Assembly (NCBI RefSeq): GCF_900102075.1
Contig: NZ_FNAV01000018.1
Span: 37,327-101,326 of the forward strand
Direction of reading: 5' to 3'
Origin: Salipiger thiooxidans
GTDB lineage: Bacteria > Pseudomonadota > Alphaproteobacteria > Rhodobacterales > Rhodobacteraceae
Length of the DNA: 64,000 bases
A model generated the notes under the pieces. That model had not been told where the DNA came from and did not search any database. It worked only from the letters and a program-made list of their open reading frames with translations. Of this stretch, positions 17,109 to 26,619 are shown one piece after another. The number at the start of each line of letters is the position of its first letter. Within the stretch, counting starts at the first letter, position 1. Made by a program: the position numbers and the translations under genes.

Positions 17109-17652
17109 CCGTCTCCCACAGGCCCGGGTAGGTCGTCACGAAGCCGGTGGGATCGACCACGAGCTGGGTGGCGTAGGCGCTCTGCTCGGCGTGGTAGGAG
17201 ACGATGTTGCCGCGCTCGCGGATGTAGCTCTGGTCGAGCGGCGACACGGTCGGTCCCGGCAGCCGCAGCCAGGCCGAGCGGGTCGAGAGCCGGCCGACAT
17301 CGGGCATCCGCCGCAGCGGCATAAGGTTGGTGGCAGGGGTGAAGGCGAAATCCACGTCCTCGCACCCGTCGAGCTGCGGCTGCGGGGCGCCGTTCAGCGA
17401 CCATGCCCCGCCCTCGCAGACGAGCTTCAGCTTAAGCTCGGTGCCGGCGTGGGTGCCGGTCACGTCGGCGCCCAGCGTGCGCCAGTCGGAACCGATGCGC
17501 ACCACGTAGTCGAGCGCTGCCCAGCCCGCGCCGTCCCGGAACCGCGCGTGGCCGACCAGCATGTATCCCCCGTTGAGAAGGGCAAGGCGGCACTTGTCCT
17601 CTCCGTCCCGGTCGAGCGCGCGCCAGCGGGTCGTTGCGATGATCTCGGTCAT
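17101..17652 (-). CDS. putative glycolipid-binding domain protein (DUF1089-type)
   Basis: A 183-residue protein lacking a signal peptide or membrane segment. The pattern ATTRWRALDRDGEDKCRLALLNGGYMLVGHARF, then LDGCEDVDFAFTPATNLMPLRRM and YHAEQSAYATQLVVDPTGFVTTYPGLW, fits the putative glycolipid-binding family. Known members adopt a beta-barrel fold, and ligand evidence is sparse. It is wedged between alpha-2-macroglobulin (4-nt overlap, ATGA) and pbpC (8-nt overlap). Co-translation with two periplasmic envelope proteins is notable for a protein that looks cytosolic. Confidence 0.8.
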   Translation of the reverse strand: MTEIIATTRWRALDRDGEDKCRLALLNGGYMLVGHARFRDGAGWAALDYVVRIGSDWRTLGADVTGTHAGTELKLKLVCEGGAWSLNGAPQPQLDGCEDVDFAFTPATNLMPLRRMPDVGRLSTRSAWLRLPGPTVSPLDQSYIRERGNIVSYHAEQSAYATQLVVDPTGFVTTYPGLWETDA

Positions 17653-20600
17653 TGGATGTCCATGGTCCCAGAGGCGGTGGTGGCGCGGAACTCGGGTCGG
17701 TACATGTCCTCGACGAGCGCCGCGGGGTGGTGGAAACGCCCGGGCGAGACCGCCCGCACGATGTAGGCTAGCCGGATCGGCGCGCTGCCCTGCTGGTCGA
17801 CCGCCGCGAGGAAGCGGTCGCTGCGGAACTCGGCGTGCCGGGTCTCGGCCGGTTCGAGCCAGTCGAGCCCACGGATGTCGCCGGCGCGGATCAGGTTCGG
17901 GTTGTCGATCTCGTAACCTGCGGGCAGCGGGTCGTCGACCATCAGCCGCGCGCCGCCGTCCCCGGCCGGGCGCACGGTCAGCACCGCGACCATGCGGTCA
18001 CCCTGTGCGACGGGGCCGGTCATCGGCGTGCCGTCCATGGCGAAATACTCGCGCGTCAGGGCATAGCCGTAGCCGCCCGCCTCGGTTGCCCCCTCGGGCA
18101 CGCCGAGCGCGGTCACTGTCATCGGCACCGGGCCGGCGCCGGTGTTGGCGATCGCCGTGGGGTCGAGCGCGTCGCCCGCGATCCGCCGCACGAAGGGGCC
18201 CGCCACGGGGGTTCCGTCCACCGCGATGCCCGAGGCAGCGGGGTCCTGCACCAGCGCATGTGCCGCGAGCAGCGCCCAGCTCTGTTCCTGCGTCGAGAGC
18301 GGCCGGTCGGCGCTTGCGATGCGGGTCACCAGTGCCTCGCGGTCGACCGCCTGCGAGCGCGCCTCGACCGCAAGCGACAGCACCCCCGCCGCATCGCGCA
18401 AAGGCGTGCCGTAGTCGGCGCGCCAGAGCTGTGCCTCGTTCTGCTGCCCCGCGAGCCGGGCGGCAGCCTTGGCGAAGAGCCGGTCGGCGCGGGTCTGGTC
18501 GCCGTAGCTTGCCAGCGCCGCCCCGAGCTGCGCCTGCGCCAGCGGCGTCGCCAGCGCGTCGGCGCGTTCGTCGGCGTAGTAGCGCAGGTCGCCGATGGCC
18601 GCCTGCCCCGCCCGCGCCAGCACCATGAGCGCATAGGCGATGTCCTCACCTCCATTGTCGAAATCCGGCGCGTAGGCGATGCGGTTCTTGAGGTTGGCCA
18701 GCGCCGAAGCGAGCGGCTGGGCCGGCACCTCGATCCCCGCGGTATCGGCCCGGAGCAGGAAGTCGGTGACATAGGCGTCGAGCCAGAAGTCGCCGGAGTC
18801 TGCGCTCCAGAGCCCGAAGGCACCGTTCGCGGCCTGCCGGGTCAGCACCCGGGCGATGGCCTGCTTCACCCGCAGACGCGAGCGTTCGGCCCCGCCCAGC
18901 CCCAGTGGCTCGGCGATGGAGGACAGGTAGAGCAGCGGCAGCGCCTGCGAGGTCACCTGTTCGGTGCAGCCGTAGGGGTAGCGGTCGAGCGAGGCGAGCA
19001 GCCCCGGCGCGTCGAACCGTGCCAGCGGCCCGGCCGAGACGATGACCTCGGCGCTGTCGGGCCGCAGCCCGGCCAGCGCCTGCCCGTCGAGCGTGAAGGT
19101 CTGGCCCGGGTCGAGCGTGAAGCGCCTTGTGATGCCGACAGACGGATCGTTGGCGCGCACCCCGACCGTCAGCAGCTTGGTCAGCGTCTTGCCGCCGGGC
19201 GCGGTGAGCGTCACGCGGATCTGGTGATCGCCTGGCGCGGCGGCGGTGAGCGGCAGCGACAGGCGCTGCGTGGCACCCTGCTCGAGCTCGATCGCGGCAG
19301 GTCCGGTCGGCACGTAGACGCCCTCGGCCGTCACCTTGAGCGGCATGGACCCCGTGGGCCCGCTGGCGTGGGTAAACTCGAGCAGCAGCCGGGTCTCGTC
19401 GCCGGGCGCGAGGAAGCGCGGCAGCGAGGCGGTCACCACGACCGGGTCGCGCACCAGCACCTCGGCCTCGGCCTCGCCAACGGCACCCTCGCTCCAGGCG
19501 ATGGCCATGAGCCGCACGGTGCCGTTGAATTCGGGCATGTCGAAGCGCACCTCGGCGCGGCCGTCCGGACCCACCGTCACCGGCCCCGAGAAGAACGCGA
19601 CCAGCTTCTCGGTTGGCGGCGGCGACTGCAACCGCAGCGATGCATCAGCATCGCCGCCCGAGCGCAGCGTCCCCATGGCCCCGGTCATGCCGTCGATGAG
19701 CCGGCCATAGATGTCGCGGATCTCGACCCCCAGCCGGCGCTGCCCGAAGTAATGCCCCGAGGGGTCGGGGCTGTCGAAGCCGGTGAGGTTGAGGATGCCC
19801 ACGTCGACGGCGGCCAGCGTCACATGGGCGGTATCGCCCTCGGCCACGCCCGCCACGGTCACGGCGGCGGTCAGCGGGCCGCGCGGGTCGCTCTGGCGCG
19901 GCGCCTCGATGGCGACGTCGAGCGAACGTGCGCCGGGCTCGATCCCGGCATGTGCGAGGCCGAGGCTGCGCGCCGGGTTCTGCCCCGCCGCCACGTCCAT
20001 GGGCCGGATCACCTGCGCGGTGACATAGGCGCCGGCGCCCCACTCCTCGGTGACGGGCAGGTCGATGACCGTCTCGCCCTTGGGCACCTCGACCGCCTTC
20101 ATCGCGATCACCCGATCCGAGAGCACGGTCACCAGCGCCTTGCCCGCGTAGCGCGGCACGATGCGCAGCTTCGCGGTGTCGCCGGGGCGATAGTCCGGCC
20201 GGTCGAGCGAGAGCTCCAGCGTGTCGGGCGTGGCCACCGCGTCGGCAGGGGCGTACCAGCCAGCCTCAAAGCCCACCGAGCTTGCCACGTAGGTGCCGCC
20301 CGTGCGCTCGACCACCAGCTCGTATTCGCCCCAATCGACGTCCGCCGTCACCCTCAGCGGCTCGGCGCCCAGCGCGGCGCTGCCCGAGGCCACGGTCTCG
20401 CGCGTGGTGACCGGCTCCCAGTCCCAGTTGCCGTAGAGCTGGTACCACTGGTAGCGCGTGGTCACGCGGTTCACCCGCCATTCGACCTGCATCGGCACCG
20501 GCGCAAGGTCAGGGCCCACCGCCTGCAGCAGGAACGCCGCCTCGGTGCCCTCGGGGAGCGTACCGTCGAACTCGGGCCGGATGCCGATCATCGGGCCCGC

Positions 20601-23072
20601 CGGTGCCACCGCGCGGGTGACGGAGCGCTCGACCGGACGCCCGGAGCCCTCGGCCACGCGCAGCGTGAGCCGCGCCTCCTGCGGCTGGCCCTCGGTCCCC
20701 GCATCCGGGTCGGGCAGCGGCAGGGTGAGCTGCGCCTTGCCGTCGGCATCGGTGCGCAGGTCTGCGGCGAAGGCGCGGGTCTGCGGGTTGGCCTCGCCGT
20801 CATGGCGCCCGAAACTGTAGCCGGGCAGCGTCTCGAGCGTGCGGCGCGGGATCAGCGTGAGCTCGCCCTCGATGGGCAGGTCGGCCCCCGGCGCACCGAA
20901 GAGGTAGCGCGCCTCGAGATCCAGCAGCGGCGGCGCATCGCGACGGATCGGCGCATCGGGGAGTGTCAGGGTCACGTCGATGCGCTCGGGGACGAAATCT
21001 TCGACCAGCACGGTCTGCGTGGCCAGCGGCTCGGCCTTGGGGTCGGCGTAGAGCGCCAGCCGCCACGTGCCGCGCGGCACCGAGGCCACCAGCGGCAGGT
21101 CGAAGACATGGCCACCCGCGACGCCCTCACCCGAGGTGACGCGCAGATGCTCGACCCCGTCCGGGCGCGAGAGCACGGCGGTCACCGGCACGCCTTCGAC
21201 CGCCTGCACCGCGGCATCGCGCAGGAGTGCCGTGGCGTGGATCGTCTCGCCGGCGCGGTAGGCACCGCGGTCGGTGGCGAGGAAGGCATCCAGCGGCCCG
21301 CCCGGTGCGCGCCCCTCGACACCGCGGTCCGAAAGATCGAAGGCGGGATCGGTCAGCGACAGGAAGGCGATGTCCTCGTCGCCGCGCGCGGCGGTGACCA
21401 GCGCGGGCTCGGCGCCGCCGGTGCCGCGGGTCAGCCCCGCCTCGAACCGCGCCACGCCCTCGGCATCGGTGGTGACCACCGCCAGCGGGCGGTTGGAGCG
21501 CGACAGCAGCGTGACCTCGAGCCCCTCGAGCGGCGCCGCGTCCGAGAGCGCCCGGGCAAACACGGTCAGCCCGTCGCTGCCGGCAAGGGTCGTGAGCCCG
21601 ATGTCCGACAGAACGAACCACTGTGTGCCGCCCGGATCGTCGTATGGGTCGGCGTCGGGCACCCGCGCGGTGAGCGCGTAGATCCCGGCGGGCAGGTCAC
21701 CCACCACCTCGCCCATCGGCAGGCGCGTCGTCACGTCGGCGTTGAGACGGTTCTCCACCTCGGCGCTGCCGGTCCAGATTTCCTCGGCCAGCTCCTCGCC
21801 GAAGCGGCGATCCTCCCAGCCGCTGAGCGGGCGTCCGAAATAGCTGTCCTGAATGGCGCGGATGAGGTTGCGGTCCGAGACCCGGCGCAGGGTCAGGTCG
21901 ATCTCGGGCAGGTTCACCGTCTCGACCGGCAGCCCGGCATCGGCGGAACGCGGCAGCACATAGGCGCGGCCGGGGAAACGCACCGCGGGGGCGCGGTCGC
22001 GGACATAGGCGCTGATCGCCACGTCGCGGGCCAGCTCCTCGCCCTCGGCCGAGGGCAGCCCGGCGCGGAAGGTGAGCTCGTAGGTCTCGCCATGCGACAG
22101 ACCGGTGACGCAGATCCGCTGCTCGTCGGCAACGACCGCAAGGCGCGGATCCGGCAGCCGGACGTAGGGCGCGTAATCCTGTCCGGCGCGAACCAGCGGT
22201 TCGGAGAACTCGGCACAGATGCGCGGCGCGGCGCTGTCGGCCTCGACCACGTGGTCGGTGATGCGGAAGCCGTATTGCGCGATGGCCCGGTCCAGCGCCT
22301 GCGCAATGTCCTCGCGCGGGCCGAGACGCTCGGCCAGCCGCAGCGCCGGCACCATCAGGCGGCCGCGCCCCTCGGCCTCGAGCCCCTGTGACAGGAGCAG
22401 CAGCGCGCTCGCCCGCTGCGGCGCGGGATCGGCGCGCAGGTAGCCGTTGATCGCCGCCAGCACCGCGCGGCGCTGCAGCTCGTCGCGATCCCGGGCGCTG
22501 TCAGCGGCAAGGCGCAGCTCCAGCGCGCCATAGTCGAGCCAGTGCGCCGCCGCGTCGCTTTGGGCCGTCGCCGCGCCGGCCCATTGCAGCGCGTCGCGCA
22601 GCTCGCCCCGCGCCTCGGCATTGCGCGCGGCCTCGAGCAGCGCATCCACCGGCCACTGCCCCCCGGCGTGGCGCAGCCCCAGGGCCTGCGCCTCGTCCCG
22701 CGCGGCGACAAGGTCGCGCTGGTCGAGGAAGCCGAGGTCCTGCGCCCGGGTCGCGGCCGCCGCCACGACGCCCGGGTCGGCCGCCACCACCTCGGCCGAG
22801 ACCGCGCCCTCGTAGGGGGTGCGCTCGGTGACCCCGGATTTCGGGAAGCAGGCGTTGGAGCGGCTGTTGAAGGTGAAGGCGCCGCAGGACGGGTCGTTCA
22901 GGCAGAGCGACTGGCAGGCCTCGAGCGTGGTGTCGAACAGGGGTTGCAGGTCACCGCCGTAGAAATCCATGTCGCGGCTGGCGACGATCCGGCGCTCGGG
23001 CACCGCCTCCTGTGCCATGAGGGACGTGGCGATACCCACACCTGCGACGACGGCGGCGATCAAACGACGCAT
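17649..23072 (-). CDS. bacterial alpha-2-macroglobulin with PAN/Apple N-terminus
   Basis: A 1807-residue exported protease-trap protein. A signal peptide (about residues 1-20, ending LMAQEA with no lipobox cysteine) is followed by a cysteine-rich PAN/Apple-like segment around residues 30-95 (DTTLEACQSLCLNDPSCGAF). Helical sequence and multiple macroglobulin-like beta domains come next, with AYRAGETIHATALLRD (A2M N-domain) near the middle. The thioester motif is C1369-T-E-Q1372 in YPYGCTEQVTSQALPLLYL. The terminal receptor-like domain includes GYEIDNPNLIRAGDI. Members cross-link attacking proteases in the periplasm and are usually paired with PBP1C, which is two genes downstream. The ATG at 23072 follows GAGGAG. 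Confidence 0.95.
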   Translation of the reverse strand: MRRLIAAVVAGVGIATSLMAQEAVPERRIVASRDMDFYGGDLQPLFDTTLEACQSLCLNDPSCGAFTFNSRSNACFPKSGVTERTPYEGAVSAEVVAADPGVVAAAATRAQDLGFLDQRDLVAARDEAQALGLRHAGGQWPVDALLEAARNAEARGELRDALQWAGAATAQSDAAAHWLDYGALELRLAADSARDRDELQRRAVLAAINGYLRADPAPQRASALLLLSQGLEAEGRGRLMVPALRLAERLGPREDIAQALDRAIAQYGFRITDHVVEADSAAPRICAEFSEPLVRAGQDYAPYVRLPDPRLAVVADEQRICVTGLSHGETYELTFRAGLPSAEGEELARDVAISAYVRDRAPAVRFPGRAYVLPRSADAGLPVETVNLPEIDLTLRRVSDRNLIRAIQDSYFGRPLSGWEDRRFGEELAEEIWTGSAEVENRLNADVTTRLPMGEVVGDLPAGIYALTARVPDADPYDDPGGTQWFVLSDIGLTTLAGSDGLTVFARALSDAAPLEGLEVTLLSRSNRPLAVVTTDAEGVARFEAGLTRGTGGAEPALVTAARGDEDIAFLSLTDPAFDLSDRGVEGRAPGGPLDAFLATDRGAYRAGETIHATALLRDAAVQAVEGVPVTAVLSRPDGVEHLRVTSGEGVAGGHVFDLPLVASVPRGTWRLALYADPKAEPLATQTVLVEDFVPERIDVTLTLPDAPIRRDAPPLLDLEARYLFGAPGADLPIEGELTLIPRRTLETLPGYSFGRHDGEANPQTRAFAADLRTDADGKAQLTLPLPDPDAGTEGQPQEARLTLRVAEGSGRPVERSVTRAVAPAGPMIGIRPEFDGTLPEGTEAAFLLQAVGPDLAPVPMQVEWRVNRVTTRYQWYQLYGNWDWEPVTTRETVASGSAALGAEPLRVTADVDWGEYELVVERTGGTYVASSVGFEAGWYAPADAVATPDTLELSLDRPDYRPGDTAKLRIVPRYAGKALVTVLSDRVIAMKAVEVPKGETVIDLPVTEEWGAGAYVTAQVIRPMDVAAGQNPARSLGLAHAGIEPGARSLDVAIEAPRQSDPRGPLTAAVTVAGVAEGDTAHVTLAAVDVGILNLTGFDSPDPSGHYFGQRRLGVEIRDIYGRLIDGMTGAMGTLRSGGDADASLRLQSPPPTEKLVAFFSGPVTVGPDGRAEVRFDMPEFNGTVRLMAIAWSEGAVGEAEAEVLVRDPVVVTASLPRFLAPGDETRLLLEFTHASGPTGSMPLKVTAEGVYVPTGPAAIELEQGATQRLSLPLTAAAPGDHQIRVTLTAPGGKTLTKLLTVGVRANDPSVGITRRFTLDPGQTFTLDGQALAGLRPDSAEVIVSAGPLARFDAPGLLASLDRYPYGCTEQVTSQALPLLYLSSIAEPLGLGGAERSRLRVKQAIARVLTRQAANGAFGLWSADSGDFWLDAYVTDFLLRADTAGIEVPAQPLASALANLKNRIAYAPDFDNGGEDIAYALMVLARAGQAAIGDLRYYADERADALATPLAQAQLGAALASYGDQTRADRLFAKAAARLAGQQNEAQLWRADYGTPLRDAAGVLSLAVEARSQAVDREALVTRIASADRPLSTQEQSWALLAAHALVQDPAASGIAVDGTPVAGPFVRRIAGDALDPTAIANTGAGPVPMTVTALGVPEGATEAGGYGYALTREYFAMDGTPMTGPVAQGDRMVAVLTVRPAGDGGARLMVDDPLPAGYEIDNPNLIRAGDIRGLDWLEPAETRHAEFRSDRFLAAVDQQGSAPIRLAYIVRAVSPGRFHHPAALVEDMYRPEFRATTASGTMDIQ

Positions 23073-23207
23073 TCTGCTAACTCCTCATGACAACTGCCCT
23101 ATCGTGCCCGCCGGGCCTCGCCAAGGCAACGATTCCCGCGGTCGCGCTTAAGACGATCTTCACCAAGACCGCCTCATTCTGCCCCCAGTCAAGGAGGCTT
23201 CGGGGAC

Positions 23208-25793
23208 ATGAGTCTGACGGCACGGCTGGCCGAGGAGCGCCGCGCGCGGCTGGCGGCGGAGCGTCTGCTGGAACTCAAGCAGGCCGAGCTTTTTGCCGCC
23301 AACCGGAAGCTCAACAAGCATGCCCGCGCGCTGAGCAACGAGATCCACTCGACCCGCGCCGAGATCAGCGAGGTGCGGACCGAGAACCGGCGCGTGAAAT
23401 CCGAGCTCGGCGAGGCGCACGAGAAGATCGAGATGGTCGAGGGCCAGCTCTGGAAGGCCCTGCAATCCATGCGCGACGGCTTCGCGACCTTCAGCGCCGA
23501 GCGGATGATGGAGCTTGCCAACCCCGCCTATCTCGCCCCGTTCGAGGGGCTCGACACCATCGGGCCGGGTGCCAGCTACCGCCACGTGCTCGAGATGATG
23601 GTCGAGGAAGGCATCGTCGACCTGCAGGGCGAGCCGCGCCGGTCCTGGCACGAGCGCATGACCGCGCGCTGGGACATGGACCCGATCCCCTCCGAAACGT
23701 TGCGGCTCTGGACCGGGCAGTTCATCAAGATGCAGGACCGGCACCTGCCCGACGGCGGCGTGGTGTCGCTCTGCGTCGACATCACCGAGCTCATGCGCAT
23801 GTGGTCCGCCCTAGAAGAGCTGCCCGACGGCTTCGTCATCTACGACGCCGAGGACCGGATGCTGATGTGCAACGAGCCCTACCGCGCGATCTACAAGGCC
23901 AGCGCCCCCGCCATCGTGCCAGGCGCCTCCTTCGAGGACATCCTGCGCTACGGGCTCGAACGCGGCCAGTACGCCGCCGCCGTCGGGCGCGAGGAAGACT
24001 GGCTCGAGGAACGGCTCTCGGCCCATCGCCACGCCAGCCACGAGATGGAGCAGCAGCTGGGCGACGGCCGCTGGCTGCGCATCTACGAGCGCCCGCTCCG
24101 CGACGGCGGCCGCGTCGGGCTGCGCATCGACATCACCGGCGTCAAGGACACCCAGCGCGAGCTCGAGGAGGCCAGGATCCGGGCCGAGACCGCGAGCCGG
24201 GCGAAATCCTCCTTCCTCGCCAACATGAGCCACGAGATCCGCACCCCGATGAACGGCGTCGTGGGCATGGCCGAGCTTCTGCGCGAATCCCCCCTCACCG
24301 ACGAGCAGCGGCTCTACGTGGACACCATCCGCGGCTCGGGCGAGGCGCTTCTGGTGATCATCAACGACATCCTGGACTACTCGAAGATCGAGGCCGACAA
24401 GCTCAAGCTCAGCGCCGAGAGCTTCGATCTCGAACGCGCCGTGCACGAGGTGCTGCTGCTGCTCCAGCCCACCGCGCGGGAGAAGGGGCTCGAGATGCTG
24501 GCGGAATACGACATGTTCCTGCCGCAGCGGGTGGTCGGCGACCCCGGGCGGGTACGGCAGATCCTCACCAACCTCGTGGGCAACGCGGTGAAGTTCACCA
24601 ACGAGGGGCACGTGCTGGTGCGGGTGCTGGGACTGCGGCACGCCCATGGCGCGCTCGACGTGCGCATCACCGTCGAGGACACCGGGGTCGGGGTGCCCGC
24701 CGACAAGATCGAGCACATCTTCGGCGAGTTCAACCAGGCCGAGGACGACCGCAACCGCCCCTTCGAGGGCACCGGGCTCGGCCTCGCGATCACCAAGCGC
24801 CTGGTCGAGATGATGGAGGGCGAGATCTGGGTGGAATCCGGGCCCGGTCAGGGCTCATGCTTCGGGCTGCGCATCCCGCTCGCCGTCGCCGCCCCCTCCG
24901 GGGAGAGTTGCGCCACCCTGCCGGAGGGGCTCGAAACCGTGCTGGTAGTCGAGGACCACGCGCTCAACAGCGCCATCCTCGCCCGCCAGCTCGAGACGCT
25001 GGGGCTCGTGGTCGCCACCTGCAAGACCGCCGAGGAGGCGCTCGACCGCATGGCCGAGCCGCCCGACCTGGTGATCGCCGAGCAGGAGCTGCCCGACATG
25101 AGCGGGCTCGAACTGACGCGGCAACTGGCGCTGATGCAGCCGGGCCTGCCGGTGATCCTGCTGACCCCCGAGCCCGCCGGCCTCGCGGTGGCGGGGCGCG
25201 AGGCCGGGGCGCGGGCGGTGCTGCAAAAGCCGGCGCAGCGCAGCGCCCTGCTCGCGGCGCTGGAGACTGCGCTCGAACCGCCGCAGTCCGGCGCCGGGTC
25301 CGAGGTGCAGCGCCCGGTGCCGGCCTTCCGCCACCGCCCCGTCACCGGCGCGAGCCCGCGGCCCCACCCGGCCGAGCGTCCGGTCGCAAGGCCGGCCCCG
25401 CGACCGCTCGATGTGCTGCTCGCCGAGGACAACCGCACCAATCAACTGGTGTTTCGCAAGATGGTGCAGAAGCTCGGCCAGCCGCTGCGCCTGCGCTTCG
25501 CCGACAACGGCATCGAGGCGGTGCGCGCCTACCGGGAACAGCGGCCGGACCTGATCTTCATGGACATCTCCATGCCCCACATGGACGGCAGGGAAGCCAC
25601 GCGCGAGATCCGCGCGCTCGAGGCCGGCGGCCCGCGGGTCCCCATCATAGCGGTCACCGCCCATGCCATGACCGGCGACCGCGAGGGCGTGATCGAGGCC
25701 GGGCTCGACGACTACCTGACCAAGCCGCTGCGCAAGGCCGAGCTTGCGGCACTGCTCGACAAGTGGACGAGCGCCGTGGCTCAGGCGCCGTAG
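23208..25793 (+). CDS. soluble hybrid sensor histidine kinase with two receiver domains
   Basis: An 861-residue protein with no membrane segment. The N-terminal coiled coil (about residues 1-85, many E/R/L) is followed by two PAS-like domains (LQSMRDGFATFSAERMMELANPAY and LEELPDGFVIYDAEDRMLMCNEPYR). HisKA comes next with H342 in NMSHEIRTPMNGV, then HATPase_c with NLVGNAVKFTN, DTGVGVP and GTGLGLAITK. Two receivers close the protein. The first has E625 where the phosphorylated aspartate belongs (VIAEQELPDMSG). The second is canonical with D786 in IFMDISMPHMDG and a conserved K in LTKPL. Lacking membrane anchors it presumably senses an internal cue. No dedicated response regulator is adjacent. 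AGGAGG lies upstream of the ATG, and the 3' end overlaps convergent yaaA by 13 nt. Confidence 0.92.
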   Translation: MSLTARLAEERRARLAAERLLELKQAELFAANRKLNKHARALSNEIHSTRAEISEVRTENRRVKSELGEAHEKIEMVEGQLWKALQSMRDGFATFSAERMMELANPAYLAPFEGLDTIGPGASYRHVLEMMVEEGIVDLQGEPRRSWHERMTARWDMDPIPSETLRLWTGQFIKMQDRHLPDGGVVSLCVDITELMRMWSALEELPDGFVIYDAEDRMLMCNEPYRAIYKASAPAIVPGASFEDILRYGLERGQYAAAVGREEDWLEERLSAHRHASHEMEQQLGDGRWLRIYERPLRDGGRVGLRIDITGVKDTQRELEEARIRAETASRAKSSFLANMSHEIRTPMNGVVGMAELLRESPLTDEQRLYVDTIRGSGEALLVIINDILDYSKIEADKLKLSAESFDLERAVHEVLLLLQPTAREKGLEMLAEYDMFLPQRVVGDPGRVRQILTNLVGNAVKFTNEGHVLVRVLGLRHAHGALDVRITVEDTGVGVPADKIEHIFGEFNQAEDDRNRPFEGTGLGLAITKRLVEMMEGEIWVESGPGQGSCFGLRIPLAVAAPSGESCATLPEGLETVLVVEDHALNSAILARQLETLGLVVATCKTAEEALDRMAEPPDLVIAEQELPDMSGLELTRQLALMQPGLPVILLTPEPAGLAVAGREAGARAVLQKPAQRSALLAALETALEPPQSGAGSEVQRPVPAFRHRPVTGASPRPHPAERPVARPAPRPLDVLLAEDNRTNQLVFRKMVQKLGQPLRLRFADNGIEAVRAYREQRPDLIFMDISMPHMDGREATREIRALEAGGPRVPIIAVTAHAMTGDREGVIEAGLDDYLTKPLRKAELAALLDKWTSAVAQAP

Positions 25794-26551
25794 GGGCGGG
25801 TGAAGACCGGCTGGTCGGGCTTGGACAGCGCCTCGTTGAAGGCATAGCCGCCGCTGTCGAAATCCCGCAGCGCGTCCGGATCGGTGAGGCGGCGTTGCAC
25901 GATGTAGCGGGCCATCGCACCGCGCGCCTTCTTGGCGTAGAAGCTCACGATCTTGGGCGCGCCGTCCTTGTCCTCCATGAACTGCGGGGTGATCACCCGC
26001 AGCTTCAGCGCCTTGCGGTCGACGGCGCCGAAATACTCCTGGCTCGCGCAGTTCACCAGCACCTCGGTGCCGCGCGCCTCGGCATCGGCGTTCAGCGCCT
26101 TGGCGATGCTGTCGCCCCACCAGGCGTAGAGATCCTTGCCGCGCCGGGTCTTCAGCTTCGAGCCCATCTCGAGCCGGTACTGCTGAATGCCGTCGAGCGG
26201 TCGCAGCACGCCGTAGAGTCCCGACAGGATGCGCAGGTGATCCTGCGCCCAGGCCATCTCGTCCGCGTCGAGCGAGGCCGCCTCGAGCCCCTGGTAGGTG
26301 TCGCCAGCAAAGCCCAACGCCGCGGGGCGCAGCACCGCGTCCTCAGGCTCGGCCGAAAAGTCGCGGAAGCGGTCGCGGTTGAGCTTGGCGAGATCGTCCG
26401 ACAGCCCCATCAGCCCCTTCAGATCGCCCAGCGTCAGGTTGCGCGCGGTCTTCGCCAGCCGCACTGCCTCGTCCGCGAAGCACGGCTCGGTCATCGCCAC
26501 GTCGCGCTCGGCCCAGTCCAGCCGCTTGGCCGGAGACACCACCACAAGCAT
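25781..26551 (-). CDS. yaaA: peroxide stress protein YaaA (DUF328)
   Basis: A 256-residue cytosolic protein whose N-terminus MLVVVSPAKRLDW is the family hallmark. Other conserved blocks are LSGLYGVLRPLDGIQQYRLEM, WWGDSIAKALN, LVNCASQEYFGAVD and IVSFYAKKARGAMARYIV. In E. coli, YaaA limits free intracellular iron under hydrogen peroxide stress and binds DNA. The start at ATG 26551 matches the family; upstream open sequence is unrelated. It lies between recQ (same strand, upstream) and the convergent kinase. Confidence 0.93.
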   Translation of the reverse strand: MLVVVSPAKRLDWAERDVAMTEPCFADEAVRLAKTARNLTLGDLKGLMGLSDDLAKLNRDRFRDFSAEPEDAVLRPAALGFAGDTYQGLEAASLDADEMAWAQDHLRILSGLYGVLRPLDGIQQYRLEMGSKLKTRRGKDLYAWWGDSIAKALNADAEARGTEVLVNCASQEYFGAVDRKALKLRVITPQFMEDKDGAPKIVSFYAKKARGAMARYIVQRRLTDPDALRDFDSGGYAFNEALSKPDQPVFTRPYGA

Positions 26552-26619
26552 CGTCTCTCTCCTGTCCGGGCCGGTCCCGGATCGTCTACATCTGGGTTTC
26601 GGAATATCTTGACGCCGGT

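Noticed and set aside
17835..22391. Very long open frame antisense to the alpha-2-macroglobulin gene
   Set aside because: It is histidine/arginine/glycine-rich with no domains. It is a shadow of codon usage in a GC-rich gene; the opposite strand encodes a complete family protein.
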